From Leptospiraceae bacterium (lineage in GTDB: Bacteria; Spirochaetota; Leptospiria; Leptospirales; Leptospiraceae), in contig JACKPC010000001.1 of assembly GCA_024233835.1 (NCBI GenBank), positions 558,001-622,000 of the forward strand: a DNA stretch of 64,000 nucleotides, read 5' to 3'. The first letter of the stretch is position 1; each line of letters begins with the position of its first letter. Shown one piece after another: positions 34,406 through 43,756 of this stretch. A program made the translations under genes and the position numbers. The notes under the pieces are model-generated. The model was given only the letters and a program-made list of their open reading frames with translations. It did no database searches and had not been told where the DNA came from.

Positions 34406-36134
34406 AGTATTTTGAAAGAATGTTATATATTTTATCTATATTTATTGGTTTTGAAATAAAATCATTCATTCCGTTTTTTTTACATTCATCGATTATTTCT
34501 GGTAGTGCATGTGCGGATAACGCAATAATTGGTATATCCTTATATTCAAAACTACTTTTACGAATGAATTGTGTCGCCTCAATTCCATCCATTATCGGCA
34601 TATCAAGATCCATAAAGATAATATCAGCTTTATAGGTGCTAAGTTTTTCAATGCACTCCTTTCCATTGCTTGCAGTTTCTGCTTCAAGTTTTATTGTTTT
34701 AATCAATTTTTCCAAGATTTTTAAATTTATTAAATTGTCTTCAACAAGTAAAATTTTCATTTCTGAAGGTAGTTCAAAATTTGTCTCTTTTTCTACTTCT
34801 TTGGGAATTGATTTATCTTCTATTAAAGAACTAAGTATCGAAAAGCTTACCTTTGTTCCTTTGCCATATTTGCTTTTTACAGAGATATTTCCTCCCATCA
34901 ATGAAATGATTTTTTTGCATATATAAAGTCCTAAACCAGAACTGTTTCCTATTTTTTTTGATGAATCTGTTTGATAAAAACGTTGAAATAGCTTAGGAAT
35001 CTCTTCCTGTTTTATTCCGATTCCGGTATCGGAGACCTGAAATTCTATAGAAAGAGTGTCTCCGGAAGAAGATAATAAATTAACATTTAATTGAATACTG
35101 CCTTTGCCTGTAAATTTTACTGCATTGCTTATCAAATTAAAAAGAACTTGTTTTATGCGATTCATATCAGAGAAAATGTAAATAGGTAGTTTTTTGTCAA
35201 GGCTAACCAATAATTCCAGGGACTTATCATACGCCAGATATTTAAACATACTTTCAACGGAAGTTATTAATTCAGAAAGGGGGAAAACTGAATTGTTAAG
35301 TTTGAAATATCCGGCTTCAATCTTGGAAATATCCAGAATATCATTTATTAGAGAAAGTAAATATTCTGAAGAATCATTTATTATATCGAGATAATTTTTA
35401 TGTTCATCCGTGTCTTCATTGAGTCTTACAAGGTTGATCATGCCGATAATTGCATTCATAGGAGTTCTTAATTCATGACTCATATTGGCTAAAAATTCAC
35501 TTTTAAACCGGGAAGCCATTACTGCTTCTTCTTTTAATATTTTTAACTTACGATTACTTTTATGTATTTCTCCTAAACGTTTATTATAATATTTTCCGGT
35601 AATCAGGATTATAAGCATTATGTAAAATACAACAATAGCATACGGAACTGCTTTCCCTTGTTCTCCTTTGTTTTGAAAAAAAGAAGGTAATATCATAAAT
35701 GCTATTAATTCCATAAGAGCAAAAATAATAACAAATAAAAACTTGGGATTATATAATAATGTTACCAGTGAAATAATTGTTAGAGTAATAAGAGCATTTG
35801 AAAATAGGATTTCAATAAAAGGCTTATCAAGAAATACTTCATAAATAGCTAAGGCCTGAAAAATGGTGATAATAAAAAAGGAAATTAAAGGATTGTATTT
35901 TTTTTTGTTGATTAGGAATAATATTGTGAAAAAGATTAGGCTGAGTCCATTTATGATTAGGGATGAAACCGGTGTATTTGGATATCCAAGCCAGTCAGAA
36001 AGGTTAAGTAAGGACATTACAGCGAGGAGAAAAAAGAGAGAAATTTGGAGTAATACTCTTTTTCTTTCTTTTTCAGATCCACTTTTGGAGAAAGGAATCT
36101 GAAATAAATCTTTTATCTGATTTAATGATCTCAT
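34398..36134 (-). CDS. Membrane hybrid histidine kinase (HisKA-HATPase-REC)
   Basis: This 578-residue protein has six or so transmembrane helices in the first 190 residues with no obvious extracellular domain. Then come HisKA (SHELRTPMN), HATPase (DTGIGIKQEE, SSGLGLYI) and a C-terminal receiver with the phospho-accepting Asp in FMDLDMPIMDG. It is monocistronic on the minus strand and its last eight bases overlap the AMP-ligase gene in convergent orientation. The signal and output partner are unknown. Confidence 0.92.
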   Translation of the reverse strand: MRSLNQIKDLFQIPFSKSGSEKERKRVLLQISLFFLLAVMSLLNLSDWLGYPNTPVSSLIINGLSLIFFTILFLINKKKYNPLISFFIITIFQALAIYEVFLDKPFIEILFSNALITLTIISLVTLLYNPKFLFVIIFALMELIAFMILPSFFQNKGEQGKAVPYAIVVFYIMLIILITGKYYNKRLGEIHKSNRKLKILKEEAVMASRFKSEFLANMSHELRTPMNAIIGMINLVRLNEDTDEHKNYLDIINDSSEYLLSLINDILDISKIEAGYFKLNNSVFPLSELITSVESMFKYLAYDKSLELLVSLDKKLPIYIFSDMNRIKQVLFNLISNAVKFTGKGSIQLNVNLLSSSGDTLSIEFQVSDTGIGIKQEEIPKLFQRFYQTDSSKKIGNSSGLGLYICKKIISLMGGNISVKSKYGKGTKVSFSILSSLIEDKSIPKEVEKETNFELPSEMKILLVEDNLINLKILEKLIKTIKLEAETASNGKECIEKLSTYKADIIFMDLDMPIMDGIEATQFIRKSSFEYKDIPIIALSAHALPEIIDECKKNGMNDFISKPINIDKIYNILSKYSK

Positions 36135-36204
36135 TTTTGTAAGCTTATATAAGACCAGCTTAATGATCTCGAAAATTCATGTATAGTATTATATATAAAA
36201 AGAG

Positions 36205-36969
36205 TTAATCAAGAAGAAAATCATGTTCTTCTAATTCTTCAGCACCACGATGGGGATAAGCCTGCTCGTAAAAAAGCGCGGATAAAATTTCAAAGTCTTC
36301 GTCCATTTCTTTTTCTTTCTCTTCCCAAAAAGCGTTTCTGCGTTTGATTAAAAAAGAAATCGTTTTATCTTCAAGGGAAAATGCAATTTTACCAAAGTTT
36401 AATTTTTTAATAAGCCAGTTCAAATTATAAGTAGCATAATCTCCAAAATATTCAAGACTGGCAACGGTTGGTTCGTATTGCATCATCGTTTCTGTTAAGT
36501 ATAAGGGAATCTTTAGGTGCTCATAGTTGTCTGTGACAATAAATTGCATTACCGAATCTGAGATAGTTTTTAAGATAGACATAAAGTTTTGATATGACTT
36601 CGCAAATTCCTCCTGCATATCCGGATTACTCTTGCTGAGCTTTAAAATATCCATAAAAGAACCGGATTTTATGGCATCTTTTAAGAATTTGTCTCTATCT
36701 TTACGAGGTTCAATAGGAGGTAAAAAAATATACATGAATTTGGTTTCCAGGGCAAAGCGAGATTCCTTCGGAATATAATACTCAATCCATATAGGCTCCT
36801 TATAGTATTGCAGAGCTTCAATTTCACTCAGTTCAGGCTGAACTTTCAGAGATTTTAATTTGTTTACATCATCCGTAACAATTTTCTTTCCCCCGACGCG
36901 CAAACGGGAGCGCTTAATCTGTTTTAGCTCAGAACGGTTTAGCAGGGGTTTATGTTTGGATCCATCCAT
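36205..36969 (-). CDS. Conserved-looking hypothetical protein, 254 residues
   Basis: I do not recognise a family. The protein is soluble with a basic N-terminus (RSELKQIKRSRLRVGGKK), a middle with IEYYIPKESRFALETK and FMYIFLPPIEPRK, a helical part and an acidic C-terminus. No signal peptide, membrane segment or catalytic motif is visible. The gene is divergent from a lipoprotein gene across about 115 bases, with a 70-base gap to the hybrid kinase downstream. Codon use and length make it a real gene. Confidence 0.65.
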   Translation of the reverse strand: MDGSKHKPLLNRSELKQIKRSRLRVGGKKIVTDDVNKLKSLKVQPELSEIEALQYYKEPIWIEYYIPKESRFALETKFMYIFLPPIEPRKDRDKFLKDAIKSGSFMDILKLSKSNPDMQEEFAKSYQNFMSILKTISDSVMQFIVTDNYEHLKIPLYLTETMMQYEPTVASLEYFGDYATYNLNWLIKKLNFGKIAFSLEDKTISFLIKRRNAFWEEKEKEMDEDFEILSALFYEQAYPHRGAEELEEHDFLLD

Positions 36970-37085
36970 AGTATTATTATCGATAAATAAGGTTTGGAGT
37001 AAATCTTTCTTTTAAAAAAACTGAAAAACAGTTTCGAAGTGACAAAAATCTCCTCTGAGAATAGCCTGTGTCCTGAGGAAACTTT

Positions 37086-37655
37086 ATGAAATATCTTTTA
37101 TTCACATTACCACTAATCTTTCTTATCTCCTGTGACGCCGTAAATAAGCAAATTAAAGAAAATCCGGAATTAAAAAAGCGTGCTATGGAAATGTATGAGT
37201 CAAAAAAAGGGGAGTATGAGGGGAAAAAAGGAGAATTCGAATCGAAGAAGGCTATGATTCAAAAAAATAAGCGTTCTCTGATTAATGTAAAACCTGAGCT
37301 TATAAAGCAGGGTCTTGTAAGCTCTCTATTCCAACTAAAAACTACCACTCCTGATCTCGAAACAGTAAAACAATATATTTTTAAGACAGATCCTTTACAG
37401 GACACAAGAACCAGAATCATTTACATGGACAAAGAAAATGCTGTAGTTGCTGGAATTAATCTTGCAACCGGGGAAACCATTTATTTTGTAATTCTAAAAG
37501 AGCTGGAAAGGGAAGCTAAAAAGGAGTATAAAGATAATGGACCTATAGTTCCCGGCAGCTATGAGATATATGATAAAAAGACTTTTCCAAAACCACAGGT
37601 GGAAGTATTTACCAAAGGCGAGGAATTATATTATCTCAGGTTGGTTTATTTATAA
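37086..37655 (+). CDS. Lipoprotein with charged repeat region
   Basis: This 189-residue protein starts with a lipoprotein signal (lipobox LISC, Cys16). The mature N-terminus has a repetitive charged stretch (YESKKGEYEGKKGEFESKK, about 38-56) likely to be helical or a flexible linker. The rest is a compact domain with beta-strand-like segments. I do not recognise a family. The start follows TGAGGAAAC. It converges on the 486-residue secreted protein gene with a terminator hairpin between them. Confidence 0.72.
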   Translation: MKYLLFTLPLIFLISCDAVNKQIKENPELKKRAMEMYESKKGEYEGKKGEFESKKAMIQKNKRSLINVKPELIKQGLVSSLFQLKTTTPDLETVKQYIFKTDPLQDTRTRIIYMDKENAVVAGINLATGETIYFVILKELEREAKKEYKDNGPIVPGSYEIYDKKTFPKPQVEVFTKGEELYYLRLVYL

Positions 37656-37663
37656 ATTATTGG

Positions 37664-37694
37664 GGTAGGCAGTAGATAAAACTTACTGTCTACC
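37664..37694. terminator. Bidirectional terminator hairpin
   Basis: An 11-bp stem (GGTAGGCAGTA with TACTGTCTACC, one G-T wobble) and a 9-base loop lie between the lipoprotein gene and the convergent secreted-protein gene. The right arm covers the latter's stop codon at 37690-37692. Confidence 0.6.
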
Positions 37695-39150
37695 GGAGAT
37701 CCTTCATCAAGAAATGAATTCCAGTTTGTAAGAATTTTCGAATATCATCTCTGGCTTCTTCATAAGGTAAGATTCTATAGTTCCATACTTTTAATCCAAA
37801 ACGTACCAAGAAATTATTTAAGAATTCACTCTCTGCCTGTATTCTAAAGAGGAAAGAGTCTTTTTTAGTAAAACCTAAATGAACAAAACTTCCTGTACCC
37901 GAATTTGCTCTTACCATTGTTTCTGTGAAATGTTGAATTAGTTCTTCTATATTACCGGGTATAAACATATCAATTAACCAGGCAGGAACTATGTGTGAAA
38001 ATCCACCACTTACTTGAGTCGGAGCAATATTCTGCAATTTAAAAGAGAGTTTTCCGTTTTCTGACTTATCTGAAAAATTTGCATTCACAAGAACTTTATT
38101 ATTCTTGAAATAAAGTCCGTATACATTGATTTGAAATGAAATATGTATTTGAAATACATATTGCTTCAGTTGAGTAGGAAGAAAGGCTTCAGCCAAATAA
38201 AGTTTCGTTTTACTGAAAGGTATTACTTTACCTTCCAGGGTATAAAGCCTACAATTAAATTCGAGGTTTTCACTAAAAAGACTGAAACTAAGAAGTTTAT
38301 GTCTTTGTTGGTTATAGAGAGTTATATGTACAGAACCTAAACTTTCAAGATCATCCAGATAATCCCCCATATAAGGAAAGTCTCTACGTATAAAAGGTAA
38401 ACGTAAATTACCTTTTATATTAATCCCGGTACTTTTTTCAGGTCCTGTAAAAAGTAGACTTTTTAAACTTACATATTGATTCAAGAAAGAAGAAAGATTT
38501 GAATATGAGTTTTCAAAATCTCCAAGGATTCGGATGGAATTTTCATCTTTTAAATTAGAAAACAGTCTTCGTACTTTCGGATAAAGTAATTCTGAAATAT
38601 TCGAAGAACTAAGTACAGTAAGTAAAGCTTCTGCCAATAGAAGAGCCTGTCGGTGTGAAGCTTTACCGGAGTTCATTTTTGAAGAAATTTTTCCTGTATA
38701 GGATTCTGAATTCGAATAGCTTTTTGATTTCGTTGAAACTTTTTTATTTCTACGTAATAAAAATTCGGCTACAAAATCTCCTTTGCTGTCAAGGCTTACG
38801 GTTTCAATATTTCCTTGAATAATTCCAATATGATAACCTGAATTTTTATTTTTTCCCTTATAACTTACACCCCGAAATCCACTTCCTTTATCGGAAAGGT
38901 ATTCCGATTCATACAGGTCTTTGAACTCAAAGCGTTCAATACTATTAGATAGGTATTTATGAAATTTTTCTGTATGTTCATCATAACTGGCTTTCTTGAT
39001 TATGTTTTCCGCCAAAGCTAAAAGTTCTTGACTTGAGCCTTTATCTTTTCCTTCTATTACTTTTACGATGTCCTTAAAATGATTTGGTTTTGGATATATA
39101 TAGGAAGAAAGAATCAGAGTAAATAAAAAACACCTAATTAGAATCTTCAA
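37690..39150 (-). CDS. Secreted protein of unknown function
   Basis: This 486-residue protein has an N-terminal signal peptide (about 1-21, ending near YPKPNH) and no later membrane segment. The mature part is rich in beta-strand-like alternation and Ser/Lys. No lipobox, repeat or enzyme motif is clear. It is the last gene of a minus-strand set with the SpoIIE phosphatase and K+ channel, overlapping the channel gene by 17 bases, so it is translationally coupled. Role unknown. Confidence 0.7.
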   Translation of the reverse strand: MKILIRCFLFTLILSSYIYPKPNHFKDIVKVIEGKDKGSSQELLALAENIIKKASYDEHTEKFHKYLSNSIERFEFKDLYESEYLSDKGSGFRGVSYKGKNKNSGYHIGIIQGNIETVSLDSKGDFVAEFLLRRNKKVSTKSKSYSNSESYTGKISSKMNSGKASHRQALLLAEALLTVLSSSNISELLYPKVRRLFSNLKDENSIRILGDFENSYSNLSSFLNQYVSLKSLLFTGPEKSTGINIKGNLRLPFIRRDFPYMGDYLDDLESLGSVHITLYNQQRHKLLSFSLFSENLEFNCRLYTLEGKVIPFSKTKLYLAEAFLPTQLKQYVFQIHISFQINVYGLYFKNNKVLVNANFSDKSENGKLSFKLQNIAPTQVSGGFSHIVPAWLIDMFIPGNIEELIQHFTETMVRANSGTGSFVHLGFTKKDSFLFRIQAESEFLNNFLVRFGLKVWNYRILPYEEARDDIRKFLQTGIHFLMKDLR

Positions 39151-40120
39151 CGGATACCCTGCCTAAAAGTAAAACTTCAGAACCTTTTGCCAGAACAAAT
39201 TCAGCATCAGGAGCAAAGATCATATTTTGTTCTTTTGTGCGAATACTAATTACCATAAATCCTTCGTTCCGGTAATTTGCTTCTCGGATCTTACGATTTA
39301 AATTTGGATCTCCTTCTGTAATTTCATGCAGTTTAAATTCAAAGTCAATACTGGCTTTATCCATAAAGATTTCTAAAAATTCACTGACTTCGGGACTAAT
39401 AAAACTTCGGGCAATTTGCCTTCCACCCATTACATAAGGAGATACCACTTTGTTTGCCCCGGCTTGTAACATTTTTGATTGGGTAGATTCAAAAGAAATT
39501 CGAGTAACGATATATAGATTCGGATTAAATCTTCTTGCCGACAGCACAACATACAAATTATCAGAATCAGATTGCAAAACAGCGGCGAGTCCTACTGCGT
39601 ATTCTATCCTGGCTTCTTCAAGGGTTTCGTCCAGTAGTGCATCTTTTTTTATAATCGGCCAGTCTCCTTCCTTTTCCATTACGGGTGCATCCGGGTTATT
39701 TTCAATAAAGACAAACTTTTTCCGGGAACGTTCCAATTCTTTCCCAACAGCAACAGCCATTCGTCCACCACCACATATTACATAATGGTCTTTCATGTTT
39801 TCGACTTTAGCTTTCATTTTCAAGCTCGCAACCATATCTTTGAATTTTATTTCGATAAAATTTTTAATTAAACTATTAGCCACAACCCCGTAAAATCCCA
39901 CGCCTCCAATTAAAAGTCCAATAGTAAAAAGCCTTCCTGAATTGGACATGGGATGAATTTCTCCAAACCCAACTGTCGTGATTGTAATTACCGTCATATA
40001 GAGAGAATCAATTGTATTCCACTTTTCTATGATTCGATAACCGGATGTACCCACTAACAAAAGAACAACAAGATAAATAAAGGGTCTTATGAAATTTTTC
40101 AAATATTCTGATAATAACAT
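39134..40120 (-). CDS. Potassium channel with TrkA/RCK domains
   Basis: This 328-residue protein has a two-helix pore with the selectivity filter TVGFG in TITTVGFGEIHP. A cytosolic RCK N domain follows, with a Rossmann motif (VICGGGRMAVAVGKEL) and a dinucleotide-binding acidic FIENN, then a TrkA-C domain. It is an MthK/Kch-like ligand-gated K+ channel. It starts 21 bases after the SpoIIE phosphatase gene and overlaps the secreted-protein gene by 17 bases. Co-transcription with a phosphatase is a plausible regulatory link. Confidence 0.93.
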   Translation of the reverse strand: MLLSEYLKNFIRPFIYLVVLLLVGTSGYRIIEKWNTIDSLYMTVITITTVGFGEIHPMSNSGRLFTIGLLIGGVGFYGVVANSLIKNFIEIKFKDMVASLKMKAKVENMKDHYVICGGGRMAVAVGKELERSRKKFVFIENNPDAPVMEKEGDWPIIKKDALLDETLEEARIEYAVGLAAVLQSDSDNLYVVLSARRFNPNLYIVTRISFESTQSKMLQAGANKVVSPYVMGGRQIARSFISPEVSEFLEIFMDKASIDFEFKLHEITEGDPNLNRKIREANYRNEGFMVISIRTKEQNMIFAPDAEFVLAKGSEVLLLGRVSVEDSN

Positions 40121-40141
40121 ATAATCTAAAAAACGCAGGTT

Positions 40142-42226
40142 TTATTTATTCTTCATGTAATTTTCAAAACGCTGAGTTAGTTTTTTATCCGGATACAGAA
40201 GCTTTATTTTTTCCAGAATGTTTTTTGCTTTTGAGATGAGATTTTCCCGAACGGAAACCAGGAATAATAAGTTGAGAGCTCTTCGGTTTTGTGGATCTAA
40301 GGAAATAGATCGATAAAGGTCAATCTCGGCTTTTTGATAATCCTTTCTTTTGTAATGACAGTATGCTAATAAAAGGTAAGATCTTGGATTTTTCTTTTTT
40401 ATTTTATTATAATCTTCGATGTAATGCACAGCTTCATCAAACATACGTCTTCTTGTATAATAGTTTCCGAGCATTAAAAGAATTGATGAATCATTAGGGA
40501 ATAAACTATAAGCTTCTTCTAATAATTCACAGGCATTCTTGTAATTGGAATCAAAGGCATAATCTTCCGCAAGGGTAATGTATTCTTCGAGACGATGCAT
40601 ATCCAGACTTAAACCAAAAACCAGCAGAGTAACGTCATCACTTTGATCGGTACCTCTACAAAAATTGCGATATTCTGTTTCAATAAATTCAGTAGTCTTT
40701 TTTACATCCAGGTCACGTGTTTTTAGAATAGTTTCTTTTAATACTTCCAGATCAAATTCTTTTCCCGTATCACTTTTGCCTTCCAACATTCCATCTGTAT
40801 ATACGAATATTTTATCGCCCGGCTCCAACTTTAATTTATAATCTTTATAAAATTCTCTTGCTTCTTCAAAAATACCGAGATAGGTTCCTTCTCCATCTAA
40901 CATTAAAATTTCACCAGTTTCATAACGATATAAGATTGGACCGGGGTGACCGGCAAGAGCGTAGGTGATTTCATAATTTGAATCGATAATACCATAAAAG
41001 CAGGTGAGATAACCCTGCTTTTTAATGAGATCAATCAGTTCATAATTTATATGCCCGAATATTTCGGAAGGAGTATCCTGTTTATTATTAGAAAATAGTA
41101 ATTTAGATATAGCTGTTATAAATGCAGCCGGGATTCCATGGCCGGAAACATCACTCAGTAAAATACCGAGGCGGTTGTTCTCAAAATTAAAATAATCGTA
41201 ATAATCCCCACTCACTTCCTGCATGGGCCTAAACATAATACCAAATTGAATTCCTCTCCAGTCAGGAATTTTTTGTGGAATGATTCCTATCTGAATATTT
41301 CTTGCCATTTTTAAATCTTTAGTTAAAGACTTCTGTTTCAGCATTAATTCATTTTTTAACAAACTGAGGACTTCCACAGCCGCTTCGAGGTCACGCTTTT
41401 CCAGATATAGCTTTTCTGATTGTTCTATTAACTTTTGTACATCAATCAAAGAATAGGATTCTTTTTCTTCCAGGGTATCTACAGAAGAAACAATAAATGT
41501 TCTATTGATAGTTTGTTGTATGGGTTCATAAGAAAAGTCAGTTCGAGAAACACGCTTTATATTTTCAGGCCAGGTGATCTCTATCAGGGTTTTTCTTCCG
41601 GCATACTCGGAAGGTATTTGAAAATAGGGCTTGAGATAAGGAAATTCCTGTCTTTGATCAACAAGGCTAAAAGAAGATTCCTTTACTGTATAAAGAGAAA
41701 AACAGGCTTCGAGAATTCCATACAAGAAAAGTAGGTCATACCATTTTTCTCTTTTATTGCCGGTAGAGGAAAATGTATATTGTAGATGCTCTTTTATTGA
41801 GGTATGGGGAATGATTTGAATCAGGCGATTATATCGATTAAAAATAAGGGGAAGTCTATATAAAAGCTCTAATAACTCTATTTCCTGATCATGTGGAGGT
41901 AAGAATTCAAAAACAATTGCAAAAAAAACCTCTTTACCGGCCAGTATAACTTCTTCACTAATATCCCTGATAGAAGAGAGTTTTTTTATAATTTGCTCCT
42001 CTACTTCCAGGGGTATCCAAAAATTTTGATCCTTAACCATTTTATCGATAATACTTTTATTTAAAACATCTCCTAAAAGGTTTTCGATAGAATATCCCTC
42101 GCTCTTTTTACGAAAAAGGTTTAAAATCCTGAGAATACGACGAACGGAGACTTCTGGCTGGTAGGGAATCTGTATTTTATTTTCTCTTGTGACCGGATCC
42201 ATCTGAAATATTTTGAGTAAATACAT
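40142..42226 (-). CDS. SpoIIE/PP2C-type phosphatase with TPR tail
   Basis: This 694-residue protein has an unassigned N-terminal domain (about 1-255) with a coiled-coil linker (about 265-300). A complete SpoIIE-type PP2C domain follows, with GDYYDYF, LSDVSGHG, ALAGHPGP, YTDGMLEG and SDDVTLLV. The C-terminal third has about three TPR repeats (KNACELLEEAYSLFPND and similar). Such phosphatases usually control anti-sigma antagonists or signalling networks. No anti-sigma pair is adjacent. An in-frame Met eight residues in could be the real start; neither has a clear ribosome binding site. Confidence 0.9.
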   Translation of the reverse strand: MYLLKIFQMDPVTRENKIQIPYQPEVSVRRILRILNLFRKKSEGYSIENLLGDVLNKSIIDKMVKDQNFWIPLEVEEQIIKKLSSIRDISEEVILAGKEVFFAIVFEFLPPHDQEIELLELLYRLPLIFNRYNRLIQIIPHTSIKEHLQYTFSSTGNKREKWYDLLFLYGILEACFSLYTVKESSFSLVDQRQEFPYLKPYFQIPSEYAGRKTLIEITWPENIKRVSRTDFSYEPIQQTINRTFIVSSVDTLEEKESYSLIDVQKLIEQSEKLYLEKRDLEAAVEVLSLLKNELMLKQKSLTKDLKMARNIQIGIIPQKIPDWRGIQFGIMFRPMQEVSGDYYDYFNFENNRLGILLSDVSGHGIPAAFITAISKLLFSNNKQDTPSEIFGHINYELIDLIKKQGYLTCFYGIIDSNYEITYALAGHPGPILYRYETGEILMLDGEGTYLGIFEEAREFYKDYKLKLEPGDKIFVYTDGMLEGKSDTGKEFDLEVLKETILKTRDLDVKKTTEFIETEYRNFCRGTDQSDDVTLLVFGLSLDMHRLEEYITLAEDYAFDSNYKNACELLEEAYSLFPNDSSILLMLGNYYTRRRMFDEAVHYIEDYNKIKKKNPRSYLLLAYCHYKRKDYQKAEIDLYRSISLDPQNRRALNLLFLVSVRENLISKAKNILEKIKLLYPDKKLTQRFENYMKNK

Positions 42227-42397
42227 TTATATTTGATTAATATAAGGGAATCAATTAAAAAAGAGTTTTAGAAAGGATTTTTAGAAGGTAATTGAAGTCT
42301 GATTAAAATCACGTTTTCAGATAGGCATTAAGAAAGATTTTTCAGTAAAAAAAAGTTTATAATTTTACAGGCTATCTTAAAAAGGGTTTAAGGCTTA

Positions 42398-42415
42398 ATA
42401 TGTGTAATTACATAT
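42398..42415 (+). promoter_or_regulatory. Possible operator palindrome upstream of the FabG-like gene
   Basis: ATATGT and ACATAT (42398-42403 and 42410-42415) are inverted repeats around a GTAATT centre, 57 bases before the reductase ATG. It lies in a 245-base gap without genes. An AGAGGA Shine-Dalgarno precedes the ATG. Confidence 0.35.
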
Positions 42416-42471
42416 AAATCATCCTTCTGCTTTAAGTTAGCAGACAGAATATATCAATAACAGAGGATTTT

Positions 42472-43233
42472 ATGGTAAAGGAATTTGAAGGCAAAGTAGC
42501 GATAGTAACCGGTACAGCATCTCCCAGAGGCCTCGGAAGAGCCATTTGTAACAGGATTGCAGAAGGTGGCGGAACTCTCATCATGGTTGACCTTGACCAG
42601 GCAGCCTGTGATGCAGCAGCGAAAGAAGTAGCGGATGCTTACGGTGTGAAGGCTATTGGTGTAGCAGCCAATGTTACCAATGCAGAGCAGTGTGAGAACG
42701 TAGCAAAAATCGCGAAAGATCAGTTCGGAAGGATTGATTTTCTGGTAAACAATGCCGGTTTAGTTCGTGATACTCTTTTACTCCGTATGTCGGAAGACAT
42801 GTGGGATCTGGTAGTTGATGTAAACCTGAAGGGGCCCTTCCTTATGACAAAAGCAGCCAGTAAATTAATCATGAAAGCTCCTTCCGGAAGAATTGTGAAT
42901 ATATCCTCTATTGCGGGTCTCGTTGGTTCTGCCGGACAGGCAAACTATGCTTCCGCTAAAGCAGGTTTAATCGGTTTTACAAAAGTAACCGCTCGTGAAT
43001 TTGCCAGTCGTGGTGTATTAGTAAATGCGGTTTGTCCCGGTTACGTAAAAACTGAGTTAACCGATGCACTGCCGGAGGCTGTTCAGGCTGAACTGGATAA
43101 GGTAAAAGCTCTGGCTTACCATGTAACTCCAAAAGATATTGCAAATGCAGTACGTTTCTTCTTAAGTGATGATTCTAAATGTGTTACCGGAACCGCTCTG
43201 AGAGTGGATAGTGGTGCTGCAATAGGGATGTAA
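42472..43233 (+). CDS. 3-oxoacyl-ACP reductase-type short-chain dehydrogenase (FabG family)
   Basis: This 253-residue SDR has the NADPH-binding TGxxxxxGLG (TGTASPRGLG), NNAG at 89-92, the Ser-Tyr-Lys catalytic set (SSIAG, YASAK) and the C-terminal CVTGTALRVDSG. It reduces a 3-oxoacyl thioester or similar ketone. The first loop TASPRGLG is longer than the usual TGASRGIG, so a substrate other than ACP cannot be excluded. Regular, GC-richer codon use suggests high expression. It sits alone between a 245-base regulatory gap and a terminator, apart from other fatty-acid genes. Confidence 0.9.
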   Translation: MVKEFEGKVAIVTGTASPRGLGRAICNRIAEGGGTLIMVDLDQAACDAAAKEVADAYGVKAIGVAANVTNAEQCENVAKIAKDQFGRIDFLVNNAGLVRDTLLLRMSEDMWDLVVDVNLKGPFLMTKAASKLIMKAPSGRIVNISSIAGLVGSAGQANYASAKAGLIGFTKVTAREFASRGVLVNAVCPGYVKTELTDALPEAVQAELDKVKALAYHVTPKDIANAVRFFLSDDSKCVTGTALRVDSGAAIGM

Positions 43234-43243
43234 TTTCTTTTCT

Positions 43244-43267
43244 CATGGCCGGTGAATGCCGGTCATG
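43244..43267. terminator. Terminator hairpin between convergent genes
   Basis: CATGGCCGG (43244-43252) pairs with CCGGTCATG (43259-43267), one G-T wobble, with a 6-base loop. It lies between the reductase and the DUF1499 gene. No strong T-run follows on either strand. Confidence 0.55.
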
Positions 43268-43270
43268 AAC

Positions 43271-43708
43271 TTATTCCCAGCCCAGCTCACGACGGATATA
43301 TTCAATGCGAATCCGGTTGTGGAAAATATCCCAGATTCCAAAAACCGAAGCCGAGCGAACCTGTACTTCCGGTTTGGATTCATCAAATAAAAACTCTACC
43401 TTATCCGGAAACCGAAAAACCTTTGTAAAATAATAGGTTTTTATATATTTCCCTTCCTGAACTTCCGCCAGATGCACATTTTCCTTACTATCTAATAAGG
43501 TTTTTAACTTCTGAAAGGCTTCTTCTCGATTGAGATCCTTATAAGTATAGGGACGGATATTATGTATATAATTCCATTTCCAACTCTGGGAAGATACGCA
43601 ATTAGGTGTGGGAGGACAATAGTTCAACTCATTTTCATAGACTCCTGTTCTCGGCCCGATAAAACTCGAACAACAAATGAAAAAGATAATTGCTGCCTGT
43701 TCCAGCAT
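43271..43708 (-). CDS. DUF1499 family probable lipoprotein
   Basis: This 145-residue protein has a short hydrophobic N-terminus with CC at about 12-13, which may be a lipoprotein signal. A DUF1499 domain follows, with the hallmark CPPTPNCVSS near the start, KTYYFTKVFRFPDKVEFLFDE in the middle and VRSASVFGIWDIFHNRIRIEYIR at the end. The function of DUF1499 is unknown. It lies 48 bases downstream of the cyclase gene on the same strand. The N-terminal signal is the least certain part. Confidence 0.82.
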   Translation of the reverse strand: MLEQAAIIFFICCSSFIGPRTGVYENELNYCPPTPNCVSSQSWKWNYIHNIRPYTYKDLNREEAFQKLKTLLDSKENVHLAEVQEGKYIKTYYFTKVFRFPDKVEFLFDESKPEVQVRSASVFGIWDIFHNRIRIEYIRRELGWE

Positions 43709-43756
43709 ATTTATAAAAAGAAAGTAAGGCAGTTCACCTTACTTTCTCCAATCGTT

